Counted from the stretch's first letter, positions 7,701-18,916 are shown. The stretch is DNA of 33,989 bases from an uncultured Prevotellaceae bacterium (GCA_902776685.1 CACYRB010000019.1:1-33989), one strand, 5' to 3'. The notes: generated by a model from the sequence alone, not told the origin. Numbers and translations are program-made.

Positions 7701-8336
7701 ATGAAGAAGAATACTATTATCTGCGCTGCAGCCGTTGCTTGTGTAGCCCTGGCCGTAGCATCGTGCGACAAGTCTCAGCCCCAGGTTGAGGCAGCCTCCG
7801 AAACCAAACAGGCACCCACCGAACTGCGGATTGCCTACATTGAGAGCGACAGCATTGTCAACCAGTATCAGTTCTGCAAGGAGTCGACCCTCGACCTCGA
7901 GAAGAAGAGCCAGAACATTCAGAACACCCTCTCTGCAAAGGAGAAGGAACTGAATGCCGCCGCCGCCAACTTCCAGAAGAAATACGAGAGCAACGGCTTC
8001 AGCAGCCGCGAAGAGGCCGCCAGTCAGCAGGCCGCCATCCAGCGCCAGAGCAACGACCTGCAAGCCCTGCAGGCCCGTCTGACCAACGAGATGCAGCAGA
8101 AGACCGAGGAGTATAACAAGGCCCTGCACGACTCTGTGCAGCACTTCCTCGCCGTCTATAACAAGGACAAGAAATATTCGCTCATCCTCACCAAGGGCGG
8201 AATGGTCGATAACATCCTCTATGCCGACAAGGCTATGGACATCACCAACGAAGTCGTGGCTGGCCTGAACAAGGCCTACAAGCCTGCAAAGAAAGCTGAA
8301 GAGAAACCGGCAGAAAAGAAAGAAGAGAAGAAATAA
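7701..8336 (+). CDS. OmpH/Skp-like periplasmic chaperone lipoprotein
   Basis: A 211-residue protein with signal peptide and lipobox AVASC, so it is lipid-anchored rather than soluble like E. coli Skp. The mature part begins with the OmpH strand (LRIAYIESDSIV), continues as a long Gln/Glu/Lys-rich coiled coil (about residues 60-150), then returns to beta strands (KYSLILTKGGMVDNILYADKAMDIT), and ends in a Lys/Glu-rich tail (KPAEKKEEKK). The family holds unfolded outer-membrane proteins in the periplasm. An in-frame GTG at 7671 would add ten residues ahead of the signal peptide, so the ATG at 7701 is chosen. A strong terminator follows. Confidence 0.85.
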   Translation: MKKNTIICAAAVACVALAVASCDKSQPQVEAASETKQAPTELRIAYIESDSIVNQYQFCKESTLDLEKKSQNIQNTLSAKEKELNAAAANFQKKYESNGFSSREEAASQQAAIQRQSNDLQALQARLTNEMQQKTEEYNKALHDSVQHFLAVYNKDKKYSLILTKGGMVDNILYADKAMDITNEVVAGLNKAYKPAKKAEEKPAEKKEEKK

Positions 8337-8366
8337 TCGCCCTTGAGCATATAATATAATAAGGTA

Positions 8367-8406
8367 CAGGGTGGCAGACCAACGGTTCTGCCACCCTGCC
8401 TTTTGT
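8367..8406 (+). terminator. Rho-independent terminator after the OmpH-like gene
   Basis: A 12-bp perfect stem (CAGGGTGGCAGA 8367-8378 with 8387-8398), 8-nt loop, then CCTTTTGTCTTTT. Confidence 0.85.
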
Positions 8407-8468
8407 CTTTTCATCCCGAAAAAATGCCGCAGGAACCCAAAAGCTTATCTTTTGCAAAGTAAAACGGC

Positions 8469-8610
8469 CCATATAGCTCGGTTATATGGCCCATATAACT
8501 ATGCTATATACCCCATATAACTATGTTATATACCCCATATAACTATGTTATATACCCTATATAACTATGTTATATACCCTATATAACTATGTTATATACC
8601 CTATATAACA
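8469..8610. repeat. 22-bp tandem repeat array, each unit a hairpin
   Basis: Six consecutive 22-bp units (starting 8469, 8491, 8513, 8535, 8557, 8579) and a partial seventh. The consensus is CCATATAACTATGTTATATACC in overlapping form: arms ATATAAC and GTTATAT around TAT. The first unit is the most diverged and units 5-6 are identical. There are no spacers, so it is not CRISPR. It lies between a terminator and the nth promoter. Confidence 0.92.
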
Positions 8611-8675
8611 TTACGAAACATAAGTGTTTGACTTTTAATTTTTGCTGTCCGTTAATTATTTTATTCAAAAGTCTC

Positions 8676-8703
8676 TTGTTTTCGGAAAATAAATGTAATT
8701 TTG
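8676..8703 (+). promoter_or_regulatory. promoter of nth
   Basis: TAATTTTG at 8696-8703 is the -7 element, with TTG at 8676-8678 (17-base spacing, a little short). An in-frame TTG at 8701 lies inside the element, which argues for the ATG at 8713 and a leader of only a few bases. Confidence 0.55.
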
Positions 8704-8712
8704 TCTGCTGTT

Positions 8713-9345
8713 ATGACACGCAAACAACGATACGAGTATATCTTGGACTTTTTCCGCAACGAGTTGCCGGAGGTGACGACCGAACTGGAGTTCGGCAGTG
8801 TGTTTCAACTGTTGGTGGCGACGGTGCTCAGTGCGCAGTGTACCGACAAGCGCATCAATCAGGTGACGCCCGAACTGTTTGTCCGCTATCCCGACGCGCG
8901 GGCCATGGCCGAGGCTGAGCCCGACGAGATTCTGGAATACATCAAAAGCGTCTCTTATCCCAACGCGAAGGCGCAGCATCTGGCTGACATGGCGCGGATG
9001 CTGGTGGAGCGATTCGGCGGCGAGGTGCCCGACACGCTCGATGACCTGGTGACGTTGCCGGGCGTGGGTCGCAAGACGGCCAACGTGGTGCAGGCGGTTG
9101 CCTTCGGGAAGTCGACCATGGCGGTCGATACGCATGTGTTCCGTGTGAGCCACAGGCTGGGACTGGTGTCGCCGAAGGCCAACACGCCCTATAAGGTGGA
9201 GATAGAACTGACGCGCAACATTCCCGAGGCGGACATCCCCAAGGCCCATCACTGGCTGCTGCTGCATGGCCGCTATGTGTGTATGAGCCGACGGCCGAAA
9301 TGTGAGAAGTGTGAGTTTAATGCTATTTGCCCAAAGAAGATATGA
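8713..9345 (+). CDS. nth: endonuclease III (DNA glycosylase/AP lyase)
   Basis: A 210-residue base-excision repair enzyme that removes oxidised pyrimidines and nicks the abasic site. It shows the helix-hairpin-helix LPGVGRKTANVV with catalytic Lys, the AVDTHVFRVSHRLGL segment with catalytic Asp, and a complete 4Fe-4S loop at the C-terminus with spacing C-x6-C-x2-C-x5-C (CMSRRPKCEKCEFNAIC). The start at 8713 is set by the promoter. The stop overlaps the ATG of the next gene as ATGA, indicating coupling. Confidence 0.95.
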   Translation: MTRKQRYEYILDFFRNELPEVTTELEFGSVFQLLVATVLSAQCTDKRINQVTPELFVRYPDARAMAEAEPDEILEYIKSVSYPNAKAQHLADMARMLVERFGGEVPDTLDDLVTLPGVGRKTANVVQAVAFGKSTMAVDTHVFRVSHRLGLVSPKANTPYKVEIELTRNIPEADIPKAHHWLLLHGRYVCMSRRPKCEKCEFNAICPKKI

Positions 9346-10043
9346 ACAGCAAGCGAATACTGAACTTCCTGAAGGATGTGGCTGCCAACAACAACCGTCC
9401 GTGGTTTCAGGAGCACAAAGATGAATATGATGCCATACGTGCCGACTTCGAGGATGGGGTGGGCAAGGCGATTGCCCGTCTGTCGGCCTTCGACAGCGAG
9501 ATTGCTCACCTGAGCGTGAAGGACTGTGTCTATCGGTTCTATCGCGACACGCGTTTCTCGCCCGACAAGTCGCCCTACAAGCGTCACCTCGGTGCCTACA
9601 TCTGCGCAAAGGGGAAGAAGGCTCTGCGCGGTGGCTATTACATGCATCTGGAACCTGGTAATTGTCTGCTGGCAACGGGCAGCTACTGGCTGCCGACCAA
9701 CATCCTGACGTCGTGTCGCAACGAAATCATGGCCAACGAGGAACAGTGGCTGTCGATAGTGGAGAATCGCTCGTTTGTGCGTCTGTTCGGGAAGCCCGGC
9801 GCAGGAAAATGGGAACAGTCGGAGCGTGGCTTCGGACTGGAGATGCTGAAGACGTGCCCCAGCGGGTTCCCGCGCGACTATGCCCACATCGAATACCTGC
9901 GCATGAAGGACTATTGCTGTTGGCGACAGGTGCCCGACACGTTCTTCGACGGCGACGACTGGCTTGACGAGGCGGCAAAGGTGTTCAAGGTGGCCAAGCC
10001 GATGATGGACTTTATGAATGCCGTCATCGACGACTATGAGTAG
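9342..10043 (+). CDS. DUF2461 family protein
   Basis: A 233-residue protein matching the DUF2461/TIGR02453 pattern: an N-terminal LNFLKDVAANNNRPWF, then the YRFYRDTRFSPDKSPYKRH core, GGYYMHLEPG, and a basic C-terminal half. The biochemical function of the family is not established to my knowledge. It starts at an ATG inside the nth stop (ATGA overlap), so both genes are likely expressed together, but a DNA-repair role is only suggested by position. An earlier TTG at 9327 is less likely. Confidence 0.8.
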   Translation: MNSKRILNFLKDVAANNNRPWFQEHKDEYDAIRADFEDGVGKAIARLSAFDSEIAHLSVKDCVYRFYRDTRFSPDKSPYKRHLGAYICAKGKKALRGGYYMHLEPGNCLLATGSYWLPTNILTSCRNEIMANEEQWLSIVENRSFVRLFGKPGAGKWEQSERGFGLEMLKTCPSGFPRDYAHIEYLRMKDYCCWRQVPDTFFDGDDWLDEAAKVFKVAKPMMDFMNAVIDDYE

Positions 10044-10082
10044 CGTGCCATAACGCTACACTATGAACTCTACACTGAAATC

Positions 10083-11630
10083 ATGAGGGTTAACGGGCCG
10101 ATACAGCTTTTTCCTTTGGTGCGTGTGGCTGTGGTGCTCATCGTGGGCATCGCCGTGGGAGCACAGATGGTAACAAGCGTCGCACCGGTCTTTGTCTATG
10201 GTCTGCTGCTGGTCGCAGTAGCGTCGTTGCTGTTGCCGGGCGTGAAACCGGTGATGCACAGTTGTATGATATGGCTGTCGGTCGGTCTTCTTGGCGTGTG
10301 TCTCTATGTTTGTCAACACGACAAACTGAATCCGCAGTTGTCTGACCGTCCTGTACTTTACGAGGCGGTGCTGATGAGCGAACCCGAGCAGCGTGGAAAG
10401 GTGGTGCGGTTTGACATGACGATGCTCAGCGGGCCGCTCTCGGGATGTCGGGTGAAGGCTTCGGTGTTGCGCGACACCGTCGAACAGCGCTATCGGCACC
10501 TGCACATCGGCGACGGGATGCGTGCGTTCTCGGTCATGGAACCGCCGCGCACCATCTATCAGAACTCTAATTTCAACTATCCTCAGTGGCTGCGGGCTCA
10601 TGGCTTCGTTGCCACGACATTCATCTATTACACTGACTGGGAGAAATGTCGGCTCAGTCTTGCGCCCCTGTCATCGGTCGATGTGGTACGGCTGAGGGCG
10701 ATGCAACTGCGCGAGCGCATGCTCAGGCGTTATCGGTCGTCGGGCTTCGCCGATGAGACCTATGCCCTTGTGGCTGCCATGACGCTGGGCGACAAGTCGG
10801 GTTTAAAGCAGGAACTGAAGGACACCTATGCCGTGAGCGGTGCCTCGCATGTGCTGGCACTCTCGGGGTTGCACCTGGGCATCATCAGTATGATTCTGCT
10901 GCTGTTGTTCCGACAATTTCGGTTGGACGGTCTTGGACAGGCACTGCTGGTTCCCGTCGTCTGGCTGTATGTCTTCATGGTTGGGATGTCGCCCAGCATC
11001 GTCCGCGCGGCAATCATGCTGACGGTGTATGCGGTGGTGTCGATGGCAGGTCGCGACCGACTCTCGCTGAACACGCTTGCTCTTGCCGCACTGCTGATGT
11101 TGGTATTCAATCCGATGACGTTGTGGGACGTAGGTTTTCAGTTTTCTTTCATGGCGATGCTTTCTATCTTTCTGTTCTTCCGGCCGGTGTATCGGTGTGT
11201 CAGTTTTGAATGGCTGGAAAGGCATCGGCTGGCAAGGGCGTTATGGACGGTGACGGTGGTTTCCTTTACGGCGCAAATCGGCGTTGCTCCGCTGGTGGCT
11301 TATTATTTCGGGCGGTTCTCCACCTATTTCCTATTGGCTAACTTCCTGGTTGTGCCCTGCGCCTATGCTATCTTGTTTGGTGCGCTGCTGTTCTTCATGG
11401 CGATGCCCTTTCCTGCGGTGCAGGGCGCATGTGCGAAGTTCATCCAGTTCTTTGCCGTGGCACAGAGTCGCGGGTTGGAGTGGATTGCTTCGTTGCCCGG
11501 CGCAAGCATAGAGGGTATTCGTCTCTCGGCGGCTCAGGTCTTCCTCATCTATCTGTTCATTGCCGTCCTTGCACTGCTCGGCGTTTACTTCCGCAAGATG
11601 TGGCACATCCACCGCCAGTTTGCAAATTAG
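10083..11630 (+). CDS. comEC: ComEC/Rec2-family competence channel, without metallo-beta-lactamase domain
   Basis: A 515-residue multi-span membrane protein. The N-terminal two hydrophobic stretches and a soluble OB-like part (about residues 80-190) fit the DUF4131 region. The competence domain follows with its hallmark SGASHVLALSGLHLGII near residue 255 and GMSPSIVRAAIML. Numerous helices run to the basic C-terminus (YFRKMWHIHRQF). ComEC carries single-stranded DNA across the inner membrane. Many family members end in a metallo-beta-lactamase-like nuclease domain, which is absent here, and the stop is clean. It follows the DUF2461 gene after 39 bp on the same strand. Confidence 0.85.
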   Translation: MRVNGPIQLFPLVRVAVVLIVGIAVGAQMVTSVAPVFVYGLLLVAVASLLLPGVKPVMHSCMIWLSVGLLGVCLYVCQHDKLNPQLSDRPVLYEAVLMSEPEQRGKVVRFDMTMLSGPLSGCRVKASVLRDTVEQRYRHLHIGDGMRAFSVMEPPRTIYQNSNFNYPQWLRAHGFVATTFIYYTDWEKCRLSLAPLSSVDVVRLRAMQLRERMLRRYRSSGFADETYALVAAMTLGDKSGLKQELKDTYAVSGASHVLALSGLHLGIISMILLLLFRQFRLDGLGQALLVPVVWLYVFMVGMSPSIVRAAIMLTVYAVVSMAGRDRLSLNTLALAALLMLVFNPMTLWDVGFQFSFMAMLSIFLFFRPVYRCVSFEWLERHRLARALWTVTVVSFTAQIGVAPLVAYYFGRFSTYFLLANFLVVPCAYAILFGALLFFMAMPFPAVQGACAKFIQFFAVAQSRGLEWIASLPGASIEGIRLSAAQVFLIYLFIAVLALLGVYFRKMWHIHRQFAN

Positions 11631-11783
11631 CAGCGGATGAACACTCTTGTCCACAGATGGACACAAATGGACACGAAAGATTCTCTTTCGTTATATTCGT
11701 CGTATTTGTGGACGCAGAGACAATGCGGCGTGCCGCGTTATTCGCAACGGATGAACACGGATGAATACGGAATAAAATTCCGT
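11628..11783. repeat. dispersed element, copy C (inverted), with GGACAC repeats
   Basis: The gap 11631-11869 has no gene. It holds a 17-mer shared inverted with 5319-5335, short ATGGACACAAATGGACAC repeats (about 11655-11675), the palindrome GCGGCGTGCCGC, and the 36-bp block 11748-11783 matching 5755-5790 in reverse complement with one mismatch. Confidence 0.75.
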
Positions 11784-11869
11784 AAGCATGCTAATGGAGA
11801 ACTATGCAGCTGAAATATTGAAAGGTTTCCGATGCGCCAAATTATGAATTATGCATTATGAATACTGCA

Positions 11870-12667
11870 TTACACATTGAAGTAGGCTTCGAGGGTTTTC
11901 TCAGCGGAACCGGCCTCGTTGGGAAGGTCGTTGATGATTCGGCCGTTTTCGAGCAGTGCAATGCGGGTTGAGATGTCGACCGTGTGTTGCAGGTTGTGCG
12001 AGGAGATGAGGATGGTTGCTCCGGTCTCTCGGTTGTAGTTGGTGAGCAAGTGCTTCAGCACGTTCTGCGACGAGGGGTCGAGGAAGTTGAACGGCTCGTC
12101 GAGCACCACCAGCTGCGGACGGTTGAAGAGTGCCGCCACGATGCCGATTTTCTGCTTGTTGCCAGCCGAGAAGTCGCGGATGAGTTTCTTCTGTCCCATG
12201 ATTTCGCCCGCCATGAGCTGCTCAAAGTCTTTCTCGCGCTCGGCAATCGCTTCGGCAGTCATGCCGCACACCTTACCGATGAACTCGAAATACTCTTCGG
12301 GTGTGAGGAAATCAATGAGGAATCCCTCATCGATATAAGCACCGGTCAGGTGTTTCCATTCCTCGCTCTCGGCAGGGTTGATGGCATCAGCAGGCTCGGG
12401 CAGGGCTTCCTCCCCCTGATGGTCCCCCTCAGGTAGGGCTCCCTCCGCCCAGTCCTTCGGACAGCCCCCCTCAGGCAGGGGGGCGAATTCTACTTTTCCG
12501 TCGTCGGCTTTCAGCAGGTCGAGCATCAGCCTGAACAGCGTGGTTTTGCCTGCTCCGTTGTTGCCAACCAGACCGAGCATTTCGCCGTCTTTTATCTCAA
12601 ATGCATCAATGTCCACGGCTGTCTTCTCGCCGAAACATTTTTTCAAGTTCTCAATCTTGATTTTCAT
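11870..12667 (-). CDS. ABC transporter ATP-binding protein with in-frame insert
   Basis: A 265-residue ATPase. Walker A is GNNGAGKTT (about 35-43), the signature is FSAGNKQ, Walker B is LVVLDEPFNFLDP and the H-loop is SSHNL. It would energise an integral membrane exporter, but no permease gene lies nearby. Between Walker A and the Q-loop region, residues about 62-102 form a Pro/Glu/Gly-rich stretch (LPEGG, LPEGD, LPEPA) that is not part of the fold and looks like an intergenic repeat captured in frame. The Q-loop itself reads GAYIDEGFLIDFLT, with no clear Gln. It is preceded by a good promoter. Confidence 0.85.
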   Translation of the reverse strand: MKIKIENLKKCFGEKTAVDIDAFEIKDGEMLGLVGNNGAGKTTLFRLMLDLLKADDGKVEFAPLPEGGCPKDWAEGALPEGDHQGEEALPEPADAINPAESEEWKHLTGAYIDEGFLIDFLTPEEYFEFIGKVCGMTAEAIAEREKDFEQLMAGEIMGQKKLIRDFSAGNKQKIGIVAALFNRPQLVVLDEPFNFLDPSSQNVLKHLLTNYNRETGATILISSHNLQHTVDISTRIALLENGRIINDLPNEAGSAEKTLEAYFNV

Positions 12668-12699
12668 ATATCGTTTTTTGTCTAATTGTCATTCGTTTG

Positions 12700-12729
12700 C
12701 AAAAGTACATAAAAAACGTGAGTTACAAA
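12700..12729 (-). promoter_or_regulatory. promoter of the ABC ATPase gene
   Basis: Minus strand: TTTG (12726-12729), 18 bases, TACTTTTG (12700-12707). The leader would be about 30 nt. Confidence 0.7.
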
Positions 12730-12834
12730 CTTTTTTTCCTGTTTTTTGTTTTAGAATCCTGCTATACAGCAGTCTTAAGTAAGAGAATTTGACTGGATGA
12801 CATATAGACAGAAGAATAATATTTTTCTCTGTTT

Positions 12835-12865
12835 TTGGAAATAAGGAAATTATTGTGTATCTTTG
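12835..12865 (+). promoter_or_regulatory. promoter of the structured RNA / lipoprotein transcript
   Basis: TTTG (12835-12838), 19 bases, TATCTTTG (12858-12865): an excellent match. The expected start near 12870 is about 250 nt before the next start codon, leaving room for the folded RNA. Confidence 0.75.
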
Positions 12866-12869
12866 CATC

Positions 12870-13040
12870 GTGTTTCGTTAGAGACACATTGCTCATCTTT
12901 CACGAACGAATTTGCACCTCAAAGCGGAAGCGAGCTGGATAACTGTCTAAGAAGCATGCGTTATAGCGCAGGCTTCTCCATAAGATAGTTAGGGCTGTGC
13001 AAAGCCTGTTCGTGATATGGCAGATAGTCTGCGTTTCTTT
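12870..13040 (+). ncRNA. candidate structured RNA (rod-like, 6S-like architecture) or long structured leader
   Basis: Nested pairings span this gap: AGAC 12882-12885 with 13027-13030; TGC(T)CAT 12890-12896 with 13017-13022; CACGAAC 12901-12907 with 13008-13014; TTTGCAC 12911-12917 with 12997-13003; TAACTGTCT 12940-12948 with 12983-12991 (one G-U pair); GAAGC 12951-12955 with 12972-12976; TGCG 12957-12960 with 12967-12970. The 5' side carries a 22-nt bulge (12918-12939) opposite only about 5 nt. A long rod with a large mid-helix bulge, driven by its own promoter, resembles 6S RNA in outline. It could instead be the leader of the lipoprotein gene. TTTCTTTT after 13033 is a weak termination signal. 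Confidence 0.5.
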
Positions 13041-13119
13041 TATGTATAGGAGTTTGTGCAGACACTTTCATATACAGAATGGCAATATTGCGCAACAACA
13101 TTAATATCATTTAGTGCTT

Positions 13120-13545
13120 ATGAAAAAAACAGGGTATATCAAGTCAATTATCGTGGGAGTTACTACCACAGCATTTTTGTCATCATGTGCTACCATCGTG
13201 TCTGGTGGCGATCCAAGTATCACTATCACTGGTGAAGTGAATGAGCCTGTGAATATCACGACTACGAATCAAACGTATCAAGGTGTGACTCTTCCTGCCG
13301 TAGTGAAAGTGAAACGCCATAAATTGGATGGTCAACGTATTCAAATTACGTCGGAGAATTACAAATTTAACGATATCGTGTTGGAGAAATCAGTCAACGG
13401 ATGGGCTTTTGGGAACATTTTACTAGGTGGAGTAATTGGGTTGGGCGTAGATCTTGCTACGAACTGCGTAAGTAAACCGTCCCAGACACAATTTGTTATA
13501 CAGCCTATGAAGAAGGAGAATAGCAACACTGGCTTAAATCCGTAG
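13120..13545 (+). CDS. small predicted lipoprotein
   Basis: A 141-residue protein with signal peptide and lipobox FLSSC, then CATIVSGGDPSITI. The mature part has a PEGA-like beta pattern (PVNITTTNQTYQGVTLPAVVKVKRHK) and a Gly-rich hydrophobic stretch (GNILLGGVIGLGVDLATNCVS) that may insert in or contact a membrane. I know similar envelope lipoproteins from Bacteroidetes, but no defined function. An in-frame GTG at 13114 is two codons upstream; the ATG at 13120 is preferred. The gene follows a long structured leader and is AT-richer than its neighbours. A strong terminator ends it. Confidence 0.75.
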   Translation: MKKTGYIKSIIVGVTTTAFLSSCATIVSGGDPSITITGEVNEPVNITTTNQTYQGVTLPAVVKVKRHKLDGQRIQITSENYKFNDIVLEKSVNGWAFGNILLGGVIGLGVDLATNCVSKPSQTQFVIQPMKKENSNTGLNP

Positions 13546-13578
13546 GAAGGACTTTTGTCTATTAGAAAAATAAATGGA

Positions 13579-13625
13579 GGGAAACTGCGCCGAGATTTTT
13601 CGGCTTCAGTTTCCCGCCTTGTTTT
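13579..13625 (+). terminator. Rho-independent terminator after the lipoprotein gene
   Basis: The stem GGGAAACTG 13579-13587 pairs with CAGTTTCCC 13607-13615, with an inner GCCGA/TCGGC stem, followed by GCCTTGTTTTG. It lies between convergent genes. Confidence 0.8.
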
Positions 13626-13667
13626 GTTTGTAAGTATTTATATTATTACCTATAATTATCGGCGATA

Positions 13668-15191
13668 TTAATACCCGATGATTTTCCGGGCTTGGATGTC
13701 AACGCCGTCTTGCGGATTGAGCAGTCGGAAGGAGATGGTGTGGGGCGCATCGGGCAGGTCGTAGTTCCAATAAACCACATCGGCAGTGCGGCGGAGAAAG
13801 GCAGCAGGCAGTTGCATGATGCGGTCTACTCGGCCGTCGATGCTCACTTCCAACCGAGCGACATAATTGGCATCGCTGCAGCGCACGTTGCCATAGACGG
13901 CGATGCCCTTGCCGACGAACGAAATGGTGTTCTGCGCCGCCGTAGCATTCTCGCCCAGATGCATGATGTCTTTGGCCAACAGGCGCGGCGTCATGTCGGG
14001 GAAGCTCTGTTCCAGACGAACGGCTCGAGGATGCTGGGACTTGATGATGACGCGGTCGCCCTCGATCTTCCCTCCGTAGCGTTGAATTTGTTGCAGGGCC
14101 AACTGATAGACGGCGTCGGTGGCATCGCGGAGCGACATGGTGGTATGGGCAAACGGCCGGTCTTCCACCTCACGAAGGTTGGGCATCCACGATTCGGGAA
14201 TGTTGCTGTAGCCAAGCATGGTGGCAAGTATGCCGCCTGCCGACGAGGGATTACAGTCGGAGTCCTGGCCGCAGCGGGTGGCAATCTCGATGGTCTTTCC
14301 GAAGTCGCCGTGTCCGAACAGCAGCCCCATCACCACGTAAGCCGAGTTCATGGTGGCATCGATGTTGCCGGGTTCAAGCACCAGCTCGGGACAACCCACG
14401 TCTTCGCTGTATTTGTCATTATACAGTTGCCACGTGCGTTTCCAGTCGTCAGGATTCTCACCATACCATTTCAGCACATCGCTGATGCAATGGTGGAATT
14501 TGCTTTTCTTGGGAATGGTCTTCAAGGCTTGCCGCACAATGTCGAGCACATTGTTGGAGATGAATGCCTGGGTGTACATCGCACCGATGAAGACTCCGCC
14601 ATACCACCCGTCGCCGTAGTTCATGATGTGGCCTATGCGGTCGCTGATGAGCGAGGCTGTGTTGGGCATGGCGGGCGACATGAGCCCGGCAAAGTCGCTT
14701 TCAATCTGATAGTCGATGCAGTCGGCATGGGGGTTGTTCTTCCAATGTCCTGATGCCGGGGGCATGACGCCGTGCTGAATGTTGTAGCGTCCGGCCTGGT
14801 TGGCGTGCCACAGCGGGTATTTGGCATAGGCAAAGGCTGTGGCAAACGAGTCGACAGGCGCATCGAGCCCCAGACGGTTGAACACATCGACAAAAGTCAG
14901 GTCCATATAAATGTCGTCGAAAAGACTTGGGACCCTGTCGTAGAAATATTGCAAATGGTGTTCGGGGTAGCCGATGCTGATGCTGTCGTCAATCATGATG
15001 CCACGATAGCAGAACTCGGTGGGGCCGCCGTAGGCGCAGCCGATGGTCTGTCCGGCCCATCCTCCCCTGATTTTGTCCATCAGCGTTGCTTTGCTGAGCG
15101 TGACGCTTTTTGCCTCGGCAGAAGAAAATGAAAGCGAAAGGGTGGCAAGAAGCAGAAGGATTTTAAGTGAAGTATTCGTCATGGTTCTCAT
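13668..15191 (-). CDS. secreted ADP-ribosylglycohydrolase-family protein
   Basis: About 507 residues from the start at 15191 (504 from the ATG at 15182). The signal peptide (LKILLLLATLSLSFSSAEA) implies export. The ADPRH fold is marked by GGWAGQTIGCAYGGPTEF near the N-terminus, FDDIYMDLTF in the position of the usual DDT metal motif, and GQDSDCNPSSAGG as the second metal cluster. A C-terminal region of about 120 residues (FVGKGIAVYGN to the end) reads as a beta-sandwich and is not part of the hydrolase. Cytoplasmic relatives remove ADP-ribose from proteins; the substrate of exported forms is unclear. A reading upstream of 15191 would run through the secA terminator and is rejected. Confidence 0.82.
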   Translation of the reverse strand: MRTMTNTSLKILLLLATLSLSFSSAEAKSVTLSKATLMDKIRGGWAGQTIGCAYGGPTEFCYRGIMIDDSISIGYPEHHLQYFYDRVPSLFDDIYMDLTFVDVFNRLGLDAPVDSFATAFAYAKYPLWHANQAGRYNIQHGVMPPASGHWKNNPHADCIDYQIESDFAGLMSPAMPNTASLISDRIGHIMNYGDGWYGGVFIGAMYTQAFISNNVLDIVRQALKTIPKKSKFHHCISDVLKWYGENPDDWKRTWQLYNDKYSEDVGCPELVLEPGNIDATMNSAYVVMGLLFGHGDFGKTIEIATRCGQDSDCNPSSAGGILATMLGYSNIPESWMPNLREVEDRPFAHTTMSLRDATDAVYQLALQQIQRYGGKIEGDRVIIKSQHPRAVRLEQSFPDMTPRLLAKDIMHLGENATAAQNTISFVGKGIAVYGNVRCSDANYVARLEVSIDGRVDRIMQLPAAFLRRTADVVYWNYDLPDAPHTISFRLLNPQDGVDIQARKIIGY

Positions 15192-15200
15192 GTTAAAACC

Positions 15201-15240
15201 AAAAGACTCACACATCGTTTTTACGATGTGTGAGTCTTTT
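15201..15240 (-). terminator. terminator of secA
   Basis: A 17-bp perfect inverted repeat (15201-15217 with 15224-15240, arm AAAAGACTCACACATCG) with a 6-nt loop, starting 7 bases after the secA stop. A TTTT run closes the stem on the minus strand. Confidence 0.9.
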
Positions 15241-15247
15241 GCGTTGA

Positions 15248-18715
<3,468 letters not shown>

Positions 18716-18753
18716 TTTTTGTTCTTTAATTTTCAATTTTCGTTTTGCGGGTG

Positions 18754-18786
18754 CAAAATTACGAATAAAAATCCGTAAAACGGCAA
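18754..18786 (-). promoter_or_regulatory. promoter of secA
   Basis: Minus strand: TTG (18784-18786), 22 bases, TAATTTTG (18754-18761). The -7 element is good and the spacing is slightly long. The leader is about 35 nt. Confidence 0.6.
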
Positions 18787-18821
18787 CTTTACACCTATTT
18801 TATTATAATATAAAGGAGTAA

Positions 18822-18916
18822 CCCTAAGCTTTCGCATGAAATTCCCTAGGGAATTTTCTCTAAACGATGGTCTTTTGCACAAAATTCCCTAGGGAATTTT
18901 CTTTGATAGCTTAGGG
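18822..18916. repeat. twin perfect palindromes inside an inverted repeat
   Basis: Two near-identical copies of AAATTCCCTAGGGAATTT (18839-18856 and 18882-18899, each perfectly palindromic) are flanked by CCCTAAGCT (18822-18830) and its exact reverse complement AGCTTAGGG (18908-18916). The right arm overlaps the stop of the PafA-like gene. It may act as a double terminator for that gene or as paired protein-binding sites. Confidence 0.85.

Noticed and set aside
8469-8610. CRISPR array
   Set aside because: Units are adjoining with no spacers, and there are no cas genes.
12921-12935. SRP RNA, because of a GGAA loop in AGCGGAAGC
   Set aside because: The conserved SRP domain IV motif around the tetraloop is absent; the GGAA lies in the bulge of the rod.
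13692-14753. Plus-strand frame of 353 codons opposite the ADP-ribosylglycohydrolase
   Set aside because: The minus strand encodes the signal peptide and metal motifs; the plus frame has no promoter or family signature.
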